From Victivallales bacterium (GTDB taxonomy: Bacteria; Verrucomicrobiota; Lentisphaeria; Victivallales; UBA1829): a DNA stretch of 42,669 nt. The stretch is taken from positions 1 to 42,669 of the forward strand of contig JAEEQO010000004.1 of assembly GCA_016285335.1 (NCBI GenBank). The letters run 5' to 3'. The position numbers and the translations under genes are program-made. Below the pieces are notes generated by a model that saw nothing but the letters and a program-made list of their open reading frames with translations, did no database searches and had not been told where the DNA came from. Positions 7,775-14,880 of the stretch are shown one piece after another. Each line of letters starts with the position of its first letter. Within the stretch, counting starts at the first letter, position 1.

Positions 7775-8632
7775 ATGGAATTTGAAGAAAACGCCCCGGC
7801 CGACGCTCAGGCCATGGAAAATGCGAATCCCGCGACGGAAAACGCCATCGCCGATGAGATCAAGGCTGTCCCGATGGGCAGCGCCGAAGATGACGGCGAT
7901 TTCGGGGAAAAGAGCGAAAACGCCGGGAACGAGGCCGCCGCGGCGGATTCCGCCCGCCGGGAACGTCCCCGCAGGCCCGCGCCGCCGCCGGTCAAACCCG
8001 CCTCGGCGGAATCCATGGAAGAGGCCAGAAGCGTCCTCGCGCACATGTTCGATTTCCTTGGGATCGACGCCAACGTCCGTGTTGAAAACAAGCCCCGTTC
8101 CGTGAACCTCTACGTCTCCACGGAAGAGCCCGGACGCGTGATCGGCCACCACGGCAAGACGCTCGAAAACCTCCAGCTGATCGTGAACCGCATCATGCAG
8201 AAGACCGATTCGGAATTCCCGAAGCTCTACATCGACATGGACGGTAGCCGCGAGCGCCGCGAACGTCCGGAGCGTGCAGACCGCCCCGAACGCCATGAAC
8301 GCACGGAACGTCCCGAACGCGAATCCCGCGGCGAACGCGGCGAGCGGAGCTCCCGCAGGGAATACCGCGGCGAACGCCGGGATCGCGGTGACCGTGACGG
8401 CGGCCGCAGATCGTCCTTCTCCCATGACGACGTCCTGCGCCAGCAGGCCCTTGATGCCGCGAAGGAAGTCCATCAGTGGGGGTCGCCGAAGACGCTTCCC
8501 CCGATGAACTCGCATGACCGCCGGATCGTCCACATCACGCTGGAAAGCGATACCGCGCTAACCACGAACAGCATCGGCGACGGCGAAAACCGTTCCGTCG
8601 TGATCGCGCTCAAGGACGAGGTCAACGCCTGA
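7775..8632 (+). CDS. khpB: KH/R3H RNA-binding protein KhpB (Jag/SpoIIIJ-associated type)
   Basis: The 285-residue protein has an acidic Ala-rich N-terminus (1-75), a KH domain with the GxxG loop in GRVIGHHGKTLENLQ (G124 to G127), a long Arg/Glu/Gly-rich linker (about 155-212) and a C-terminal R3H domain (about 216-283, with SHDRRIVHITLESD). KhpB binds RNA, pairs with KhpA in Gram-positives and is usually encoded next to yidC, as here. The start at 7775 follows CGGAGAA, 29 bases after yidC. The usual Jag-N domain is not recognisable, and the charged linker is unusually long. It is the last gene before a terminator. Confidence 0.9.
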   Translation: MEFEENAPADAQAMENANPATENAIADEIKAVPMGSAEDDGDFGEKSENAGNEAAAADSARRERPRRPAPPPVKPASAESMEEARSVLAHMFDFLGIDANVRVENKPRSVNLYVSTEEPGRVIGHHGKTLENLQLIVNRIMQKTDSEFPKLYIDMDGSRERRERPERADRPERHERTERPERESRGERGERSSRREYRGERRDRGDRDGGRRSSFSHDDVLRQQALDAAKEVHQWGSPKTLPPMNSHDRRIVHITLESDTALTTNSIGDGENRSVVIALKDEVNA

Positions 8633-8661
8633 TCCCGAACGCAGATCGAAGAAGTTATTTT

Positions 8662-8691
8662 AAGCCGCCGTTTTCGGACGACGGCTTTTTT
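8662..8691 (+). terminator. Terminator of the rpmH-khpB operon
   Basis: AAGCCG pairs with CGGCTT around an inner CCG/CGG stem, followed by a T-rich run to 8692. It lies 30 bases after the khpB stop codon. Confidence 0.8.
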
Positions 8692-8825
8692 TATAATAAA
8701 ACGAACTGAAATCCTGCCTGAAAACAGGACGGAAGGACAATCAGGAAAAAAGAGGGGATGTGAAGTGTCATGCGTTGATCCAATAGAAAAAAAAGATGCT
8801 CTGAAAATAAAAGTGTTCATGTTCT

Positions 8826-8863
8826 GGAATACATTCCGGGATAAATAGTTGCAAATCGATTTG
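8826..8863. promoter_or_regulatory. Candidate operator sites (two dyads)
   Basis: The inverted repeat GGAAT-N2-ATTCC (8826-8837) and the perfect 12-bp palindrome CAAATCGATTTG (8852-8863) have centres 26 bases apart. Their symmetry suggests binding of a dimeric regulator, but no regulator is identified in the window. Confidence 0.3.
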
Positions 8864-8992
8864 ATTGAAGAAAGATGATGATGTTATTTCCTGTTATAAG
8901 ATAAGACGGTCCTGTTTCGATTTTTTGCTTGGCAAGGAACGGTGAAACGGAAGAAAAAACTAAATAAAAAAGGGGAAATGAACAAAAAACAT

Positions 8993-9020
8993 TTGATTTT
9001 TTTCACGCAGGATATATATT
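8993..9020 (+). promoter_or_regulatory. Candidate promoter of the STAS/exopolysaccharide operon
   Basis: TTGATT (8993-8998), a 16-base spacer and TATATT (9015-9020) lie 76 bases before the STAS gene. The -10 is inside an alternating AT tract, so the exact register is uncertain. Confidence 0.45.
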
Positions 9021-9096
9021 ATATATTATATAACACACATTATGCGCGCACCCCTGCATATGGCCAGAAAAACTTAACGGAAGAGAATCGATTCGC

Positions 9097-9435
9097 ATGG
9101 AAATTTCCAACTTTGAAAACGACGGGATAGAGGTCATCCAGATCAAGGGCAATCTTTCCGCGGAGAACGTAGAGACGCTTCGCTCCAAATTTCTTGAACT
9201 GTTTGCCACACAGCGCAAGTTCGTGTTCGACCTGTCCGAAATGGAAAATCTGGACAGCACCGGGCTGGGGACGCTGGTGTTCTGCCTGAAAAGCTGCACG
9301 GAATTCAACGGGACTCTGATCCTGGCGAACCTGACGCAGCGAGCCCGCATGATCTTTGAGATCACGAAGGCGTACCGCATTTTCGATATTTACGACGAGC
9401 TGGATGAGGCGATCCGGGCTGCCCGCGAGGCGTGA
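9097..9435 (+). CDS. STAS-domain protein (anti-sigma-factor antagonist type)
   Basis: The 112-residue protein is a single STAS domain of the SpoIIAA/RsbV type, a family that is switched by phosphorylation and binds partner kinases or other proteins. The hallmark loop is MENLDSTGLGTLVF, with the phosphorylatable position at S54 (T55 adjacent). Start 9097 has GGAAGAG about 11 bases upstream. It is the first gene of the exopolysaccharide region, 49 bases before the initiating transferase. No anti-sigma kinase or sigma factor lies nearby, so it may act on the polysaccharide machinery or on a distant partner; that is inference. Confidence 0.85.
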   Translation: MEISNFENDGIEVIQIKGNLSAENVETLRSKFLELFATQRKFVFDLSEMENLDSTGLGTLVFCLKSCTEFNGTLILANLTQRARMIFEITKAYRIFDIYDELDEAIRAAREA

Positions 9436-9445
9436 CGGATTTGCA

Positions 9446-9463
9446 TCCGCCGCATACGGCGGG
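9446..9463 (+). promoter_or_regulatory. Intergenic hairpin between STAS gene and phosphoglycosyl transferase gene
   Basis: CCGCCG (9447-9452) pairs with CGGCGG (9457-9462) around a CATA loop, extended by a U-G pair. Only a short T stretch follows, so it may be a processing or partial attenuation site rather than a full terminator. Confidence 0.3.
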
Positions 9464-9484
9464 ATTTCCTCACAGGAGGCTGAA

Positions 9485-10279
9485 ATGAGGCTGAAAGGCC
9501 TGAAACCGACGAGACGGAACGAAGATACCATGTCGCGGGCGCAGGAGTTGTTTGCGTCCGGGGATGGGATGGCTTCCGGTGAGTTTGTCCTGCCTTATGC
9601 CTTCTCCCCTCGAGCCAAGGTGTTCGCGAAACTCCGCGTCCGTCACACGAAAATCTTTCTGTCGTTCGGTTCCGCCTGCGGGCGCATATTCAAGCGCTGG
9701 ATGGATGTTTGCGGCAGTCTGGCAGCGATCGTTCTGCTGATGCCGCTTTTTATCGTCATCTCGATCTGGCTCAAACTCGATTCTCCCGGCCCGCTTTTCT
9801 ACCGCCAGGTCAGGATCGGCCTGTACGGACGTCCGTTCTATTTCTACAAGTTCCGCTCCATGTACATCGACTCCGATGCTCGCCGCGCCGCTCTTGAAAA
9901 GGAAAACGAATCCAGGGACGGCGTTCTGTTCAAGATGAAGAACGACCCGCGTATTACGAGGTGCGGCCGGTTCATCCGGAAATACAGCATCGACGAGGCT
10001 CCTCAGTTTTTCAACGTCCTGCTTGGCGACATGAGCCTGGTCGGTCCGCGTCCGCCGCTGCCGTCCGAGGTGGCGCAGTATTCGCTCGACGACCGCAAAC
10101 GTCTGGAAATCCTGCCCGGGATCACCTGTATCTGGCAGATCTCCGGCCGCAGCGACATCCCGTTCCGGGAGCAGGTCGTGCTCGACAAGGAATACATCCG
10201 CGGACAAAGCATTTGGAAAGACATTCTGATCCTGTTCAAGACGATCCCCGCCGTGCTCGCGGGAAAGGGGGCGTACTGA
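9485..10279 (+). CDS. Undecaprenyl-phosphate sugar phosphotransferase (monotopic phosphoglycosyl transferase)
   Basis: This 264-residue enzyme transfers a sugar-1-phosphate from a nucleotide sugar to undecaprenyl phosphate, the first step of exopolysaccharide repeat assembly. It shows an N-terminal extension (1-68), the membrane-inserted helix (about 69-97), the KFRSMYIDSD motif, the catalytic Asp-Glu of SIDEAPQFFNVLLGD (D170, E171), MSLVGPRPPLP, and the C-terminal LPGITCIWQISGR and DKEYI motifs. It is the short PglC-type core rather than the WbaP type with extra transmembrane helices. The start at 9485 has AGGAGG at 9474-9479; the frame is open upstream only over the STAS gene. One base separates it from the next gene, whose C-terminus is a degenerate copy of this fold. 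Confidence 0.92.
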   Translation: MRLKGLKPTRRNEDTMSRAQELFASGDGMASGEFVLPYAFSPRAKVFAKLRVRHTKIFLSFGSACGRIFKRWMDVCGSLAAIVLLMPLFIVISIWLKLDSPGPLFYRQVRIGLYGRPFYFYKFRSMYIDSDARRAALEKENESRDGVLFKMKNDPRITRCGRFIRKYSIDEAPQFFNVLLGDMSLVGPRPPLPSEVAQYSLDDRKRLEILPGITCIWQISGRSDIPFREQVVLDKEYIRGQSIWKDILILFKTIPAVLAGKGAY

Positions 10280-10280
10280 T

Positions 10281-11702
10281 ATGAAGGCGCTCCTGCTCTG
10301 CCCGGTTCGCGGGAATACATGGCTGCGGAAGTTCTTCCCGGATCATCCGGTCTACCTGCTTCCGTTCGCGAACAAGCCGGCAATCGAATTCGCCCTGGAT
10401 TACTGTTTCCTGAGCGGGATCCGCGAGGTCCGCATCCTGTCTGACGAGGAGTCTTCCGTGCTGCGGGCCCGGTACCGCGGCGGCGAGATGCAGGGGCTGG
10501 ACATCAGTTACGGCGGCATGTCGCCGTCGAACCAGCTGAAAGAGGTCCTGCGCCAGAACATGTCGTTCTGCCGGGACAACGATGTGCTTGTCATATCCGG
10601 GCTTTTTCTGCCGGAATCCGATAAACGGGAACCCCATGAGCTGACCGTCGGCGCGGACGAGGTGAAAGGCTGCGTCTACGGCGATGGCGTCACCGCCTGG
10701 CATCTGATCGGACGGGGGCGGCTGGACGATCTGCCGGATGACTGGAACGAGCTCCATGATGCGGGTCCGGTCCGCGGCGTTCCCGTGCCCGGCATCCGCG
10801 AATACTATCTGCACAATGTGCGTCTGACGGGCAGCGACGCTGAAAAATACAATCTGCCCGGTTTCAGCGAGGGGAAGAATTGTTTCGTGGGGCGGAATGT
10901 CCAAATCGCGGGGTCGGCCCGCGTCCGTCCGCCCGTGATCCTCGGGAACGGGATCCGGTTCGGTCGCGGAGTCCACGCCGGGCCGGGTATCATCGTGGGC
11001 GACAACTGCGTGATCGACAACGGGACGACGATTCTGAATTCTGTCGTGCTCGGCAATACCTACATCGGGCGGAATCTGGAGATCAGCGGAAAGATCTGCT
11101 GGGGGAACCGCATCATTGATCCTGAGACGGAGATGTGTCTGGACATCAGCAACGAATCCATCGTCTCCCCCATGGAGCCCGATGAATATGCGAAATGCCC
11201 GCTTTATCAAAGGCTTGCCGCCATGCTGCTTCTGGTGCTTCAGACGCTGCCCTACGCTCTTCTGCGACCGTTTCTGGAATTTCACGCCACGCTGGCGGAG
11301 TGCCTGATGGGGCGCGGCTGGAAACGCATCATGTCGCTGCACGGTTATGTGCTGCCCCGGGAAGGCATTGCCGGAAGGCTGTTCCGCAGGCTGACCCTTG
11401 ACAAGTATCATCTGCTGCCGTATGCGGCAGTCGGGAAACTCCGGCTGGTGGGGAATTGCCTGCTGGAGGCGACCGAACGGAACGAACAATTAATCAGGGA
11501 ACTGCCGGGCTATGCGCCGGGCGTGTTTTCCTACGGAGAATATCTCGGCCATGAAAGCGAGCCGGGCCAACTGGAACTGGACGAGCAGTATTACGCCTAT
11601 GCCATGAACTGCTGGTTCAATATCAAAATTCTGACTGGGATCCTGCGGCGTAACCTGTGCATGGGCGGCCGGTTCCCGCAGCGGAAAGGAGCAATGGAAT
11701 GA
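10281..11702 (+). CDS. Fusion protein: nucleotidyltransferase-like region, left-handed beta-helix and degenerate phosphoglycosyl transferase
   Basis: The 473-residue protein has three parts. Residues 1-155 recall sugar nucleotidyltransferases (FANKPAIEFALDYCFLSGIREV) but lack the Gly-rich GGxGTR nucleotide loop. Residues about 198-275 are hexapeptide repeats of a left-handed beta-helix (GIIVGDNCVIDNGTTILN). Residues about 307-470 align with phosphoglycosyl transferases: a hydrophobic helix (LAAMLLLVLQTLPYALL), GRLFRRLTLDKYHLL, VGKLRLVGN, ELPGYAPGVFSYGEY and NIKILTGIL. The catalytic Asp-Glu pair is D374-K375 and GPRP is lost, so this part should be inactive. It starts one base after the intact transferase gene and ends in an ATGA overlap with the co-polymerase gene. 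I infer a scaffold or regulator of repeat-unit initiation. Confidence 0.7.
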   Translation: MKALLLCPVRGNTWLRKFFPDHPVYLLPFANKPAIEFALDYCFLSGIREVRILSDEESSVLRARYRGGEMQGLDISYGGMSPSNQLKEVLRQNMSFCRDNDVLVISGLFLPESDKREPHELTVGADEVKGCVYGDGVTAWHLIGRGRLDDLPDDWNELHDAGPVRGVPVPGIREYYLHNVRLTGSDAEKYNLPGFSEGKNCFVGRNVQIAGSARVRPPVILGNGIRFGRGVHAGPGIIVGDNCVIDNGTTILNSVVLGNTYIGRNLEISGKICWGNRIIDPETEMCLDISNESIVSPMEPDEYAKCPLYQRLAAMLLLVLQTLPYALLRPFLEFHATLAECLMGRGWKRIMSLHGYVLPREGIAGRLFRRLTLDKYHLLPYAAVGKLRLVGNCLLEATERNEQLIRELPGYAPGVFSYGEYLGHESEPGQLELDEQYYAYAMNCWFNIKILTGILRRNLCMGGRFPQRKGAME

Positions 11703-13780
11703 TTTTATCCGACGATAACGCCTCAACCGAGGTGCACGACATCAATCCCGGAATGGACGGGGAGACTTCCGAGCCCGCGATCATGCAGTTCGTCCGGCTT
11801 TTCAAGCGGGATATCTGGTGCTGGGTCATCGCGATCCGGAAGATGTGGTGGCTTTTCGCTGTTTTCCCGCTGCTTTTTGCCTCCGTCACATTCTTCATCC
11901 GGACTATGACCACCTCGAACGTGTATGTGGCGAACTGCGGCCTTGTTCGCCAGGAGATCACCGACACGAAGAGCAGCGTACTGCCGCCGGGTTATGTGAA
12001 TGTTCAGCGTTCGATCATCTTGAACCTGTTCAAAAGCCGTGCCGTGCTGGAGGAAACGATCAAACGCCTGAGTCTGCCTTACACGGCCGAACAGCTTTTC
12101 AACAACATCACCATCAATTCGGAAAAGAATTCCGACTACTATTTCGTGTCCGCCTCCTCGAAGGACCCGACGATTGCCGCGGCCCTGGCAAATACGCTTT
12201 CCGACGTCTTTATTGAGGAATACAAGAAGCTGATCCGGCGCAACCTGGAAGATCTGAACGACAGCTATCTCAGAACGCAGAACGAACTGGAGAAGCAGCT
12301 GGCCGATCAGGACGAGCGCCTGAAGCGTCTGAGTGCCGAGAACAACCTGACGTCCATCGAAAACGACATTGCATTCAACAACCAGCGTCTGCTTCAGGTC
12401 GAGGACCAGCTCACGCGCGCTTCCTCCCAGCTCGACTCGTCGAAACATGCCCTTGCCGACCTTCAGGGCGAACTCGCCACAACGCCCGAGGAAATCGTTA
12501 CCCGCCGCGAAAAGAGCTCGGTCGCAGAAGATGAACTCAGGCATGCGGAAGCCCTGCTCAAGACCTATGAACAGCAGTTCGCAAGGAGCAACCCGCTTCT
12601 GATCCAGCAGCGCGAGCTCGTCAAGAAGATGAAGGCCGATCTGGAAAAGGCGCAGGAGGAGGAGGAGACCGGGGAAAATGACGTCAACAGGCTGGTGGTC
12701 ACCGGCCGCAATCCGACCTATACGCAACTTCAGGTCGCCATTGCTTCGAGACGGGCGGAGATCACTTCCCTGACGAACGACATCAAGCTCAATAACGAGA
12801 TCGCGGTTCAGCTCCGTGCCCGCCGCGAACTCCTTGCCACGCTTCATCCGTCCATCCGCCAGCTGGAAGCCGACATCAGGCAGACCAAGGACCATATCAA
12901 CAATACGAAAATGCAGATCGTGACGATCCATAACTTCCTGGACCGTTCCTTCTCCGATATTTCCATTCAGGAACTTGCGAAAGCCCCCACTGTCCCTCTC
13001 GGACGGAAGCGCGGTCTCTGGGCCGTCATCGGGTTTATCCTCGGTTCGTTTGTTTCGCTCGCGATCATTCTCGGCGTTGAGTTCTTCAACTTGACAGTCC
13101 GGTCCAATATCGACGTCGAACAGGCCCTGAAACTTAAGATGCTGGGCATGATCCCCATGCTGGAACAGGCCTACCGCGCCAATTATTACAGCGCGCTGCA
13201 GACCATGATCAGCAACGGGGAACCGTTCTTCTCCAAAGCGACCCCGGAACATCCGATGCTGGTTGTGTTTGCTCCGAACAGCCGGAGCGACCTGGATGAA
13301 AAGGCAAAGGAGGAATTCTGCGAGACATTGAAAGTCCGTCTCGGGTGCAAATATGTGATTGTATCCTCCATCACGGAGGAGGAATTCTCCACGAAACAGA
13401 CACCTCTTCTGATCAACGACTATCTGTATCAGTTCACGGACGAAGCGCCGAAAGTAGGCAAGGACCGTACCGTATACTTCAAGCTCGATGACCTGTCTTT
13501 CATCTCCCCGTTGACGGACAGTCAGATACAGCGCATCAAGACCGCCTATCAATCCCTGTCCCTCATCGTGTGGGATCTCTTCGACTTCGAGCTGCACCGG
13601 CAGCTCTTCGCGGAAATCGCCCGCAACGCCGACCTGACCATCATCCCGATGAAATACGCCCAGACTTCGAAACTGACCATCTACAGAAACCTCCAGTTCC
13701 TGAAATCGTTCCATGTCCGGAACATGGTCGGATACCTTTACAATGTCAACAACAAGCACTATAACAAGGTGACGTTATGA
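11699..13780 (+). CDS. Wzz/GumC-type polysaccharide co-polymerase with a degenerate BY-kinase-like C-terminal domain
   Basis: The 693-residue inner-membrane protein has an N-terminal Wzz region with a first membrane helix (about 50-68), a long periplasmic coiled coil (about 165-410), a second helix (about 439-463, GFILGSFVSLAIILGVEFF) and a cytoplasmic domain (about 505-690). Such proteins set polymer length and gate export with a Wza-type channel. The cytoplasmic part follows the layout of bacterial tyrosine kinases, but where the Walker A GEGKS/T is expected it reads VSSITEEEFSTKQ (about 554-566), and the Walker B region is LSLIVWDLFDFE. It probably does not bind ATP. A short Tyr-containing tail remains (GYLYNVNNKHYNKVTL). 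Start 11699 overlaps the previous stop as ATGA, with GGAAAGGA upstream. Confidence 0.82.
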   Translation: MILSDDNASTEVHDINPGMDGETSEPAIMQFVRLFKRDIWCWVIAIRKMWWLFAVFPLLFASVTFFIRTMTTSNVYVANCGLVRQEITDTKSSVLPPGYVNVQRSIILNLFKSRAVLEETIKRLSLPYTAEQLFNNITINSEKNSDYYFVSASSKDPTIAAALANTLSDVFIEEYKKLIRRNLEDLNDSYLRTQNELEKQLADQDERLKRLSAENNLTSIENDIAFNNQRLLQVEDQLTRASSQLDSSKHALADLQGELATTPEEIVTRREKSSVAEDELRHAEALLKTYEQQFARSNPLLIQQRELVKKMKADLEKAQEEEETGENDVNRLVVTGRNPTYTQLQVAIASRRAEITSLTNDIKLNNEIAVQLRARRELLATLHPSIRQLEADIRQTKDHINNTKMQIVTIHNFLDRSFSDISIQELAKAPTVPLGRKRGLWAVIGFILGSFVSLAIILGVEFFNLTVRSNIDVEQALKLKMLGMIPMLEQAYRANYYSALQTMISNGEPFFSKATPEHPMLVVFAPNSRSDLDEKAKEEFCETLKVRLGCKYVIVSSITEEEFSTKQTPLLINDYLYQFTDEAPKVGKDRTVYFKLDDLSFISPLTDSQIQRIKTAYQSLSLIVWDLFDFELHRQLFAEIARNADLTIIPMKYAQTSKLTIYRNLQFLKSFHVRNMVGYLYNVNNKHYNKVTL

Positions 13781-14832
13781 TTTCCAAAAGCCGCCGGATG
13801 CTGCGATTCTTCATCCCTGTTTTCTCCCTTGTTCTGTCCGCCTGCAACAACACGCCGTTTGCCGGGATCGCCGTCCCGGGAATGACTGCGGTCGTTCCGA
13901 AAGAGGAAGGGGACACCTATGCCATTCAGGAAGAACTGAAAGCGCTGCACGTGGTCAATCCCACTCCATACATCATTCAGCCGGGCGATACCTTCCACAT
14001 GTCCGTATATAATCAGACCACCCTTGACGCAAACATCCTGATCGCGCCTGACGGGACTGCAAGTCTGCCCATGGTCGGGCTCGTGAAGCTTTCCGGCATG
14101 AACATAGAGGACGCCACGAAAGAGATCGAGCAGAAGCTGTCCAAATACCTGCGGGCCCCGCTTGTCACGTTGTCTCCTGTGACCATCAGCGGCTATTATT
14201 TCACGATAGCCGGACGCGTCGTGAAACCGGGGAACTACACCGTGTCGATCGGGCAGACCAAACTGCTGGATGCGATCGCCCTTTCCGGCGGGTTCGAATT
14301 GGGGGCGTTCAACAATGATACGGTCGAACTCGCGGATCTGGACAACGCCTACATCAAACGCAACGGGAGAGTATTGCCCGTCGACTTCAAAAAACTGGTC
14401 TATGAAGGTGATGACCTGAACAATATTCCCCTCTTGAACGGCGATTACATTTATATCCCGTCCACTATGACCGGATACATCATCTTCCTCGGCGAAGTCG
14501 GACACAACACCTACGTCGGCTTCAGAGAAGGAATGACTCTTCTTCAGGGGCTTTCCTATGCGAGCGGCCTGAAGATGGATACGTACAACCGTTATATCCG
14601 CGTCATTCGCGGCGGATCGGAAAACACGGTCGTCTACACGGTCGATATCGACCGCATCCTGAACGGAAAGATGAAGGACTTCCTGCTTCGGTCCAATGAC
14701 ATCATCTATGTGCCAATGGACGGTCTCTCGAAGTGGAATCTGGGCATACGGAAGATCCTGCCGACGGTCCAGCTCGTCAATCTGCTGGCCGGTCCGTTCG
14801 GTTCATCGATCCTCGGTTACTTCAACCTCTGA
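13777..14832 (+). CDS. Outer-membrane polysaccharide export lipoprotein (Wza/GumB family)
   Basis: This 351-residue lipoprotein has a signal ending VLSAC (Cys 23). It carries a polysaccharide biosynthesis/export domain (about 60-140; YIIQPGDTFHMSVYNQ and ILIAPDGTASLPMVG) and two SLBB-type domains: about 145-240, beginning TIAGRVVKPGNYTV, and about 245-320, beginning YIIFLGEVGHNTYV. Members form the outer-membrane channel that works with a Wzz-type co-polymerase. It overlaps the co-polymerase gene by four bases (ATGA at 13777-13780), so the two are coupled. A short hydrophobic C-terminus (LAGPFGSSILGYFNL) could correspond to the membrane-spanning helix of Wza. Confidence 0.92.
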   Translation: MISKSRRMLRFFIPVFSLVLSACNNTPFAGIAVPGMTAVVPKEEGDTYAIQEELKALHVVNPTPYIIQPGDTFHMSVYNQTTLDANILIAPDGTASLPMVGLVKLSGMNIEDATKEIEQKLSKYLRAPLVTLSPVTISGYYFTIAGRVVKPGNYTVSIGQTKLLDAIALSGGFELGAFNNDTVELADLDNAYIKRNGRVLPVDFKKLVYEGDDLNNIPLLNGDYIYIPSTMTGYIIFLGEVGHNTYVGFREGMTLLQGLSYASGLKMDTYNRYIRVIRGGSENTVVYTVDIDRILNGKMKDFLLRSNDIIYVPMDGLSKWNLGIRKILPTVQLVNLLAGPFGSSILGYFNL

Positions 14833-14880
14833 TCCTGAGCCCGTCTCTCCCGGAACAAAGGAAACAAGTGTAAAGCCCGT

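Larger units (their letters stand above)
8642..9096. other. AT-rich intergenic region upstream of the exopolysaccharide locus
   Basis: About 455 bases without a convincing gene and clearly more AT-rich than its surroundings. It holds the khpB terminator, an inverted repeat GGAAT-AC-ATTCC (8826-8837), the perfect palindrome CAAATCGATTTG (8852-8863), several oligo-A runs and a promoter-like element (8993-9020). A 62-codon frame at 8942 is low-complexity and overlaps the promoter, so I do not call it. The likely role is control of the following operon. Confidence 0.6.

Noticed and set aside
5454..7775. 773-codon minus-strand frame opposite yidC
   Set aside because: Low-complexity His/Arg/Asp-rich product with no domain; yidC on the plus strand is certain.
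8942..9130. 62-codon frame in the AT-rich gap before the STAS gene
   Set aside because: Lys/Asn-rich low-complexity start, overlaps the likely promoter and the STAS gene, and no homology is recognised.
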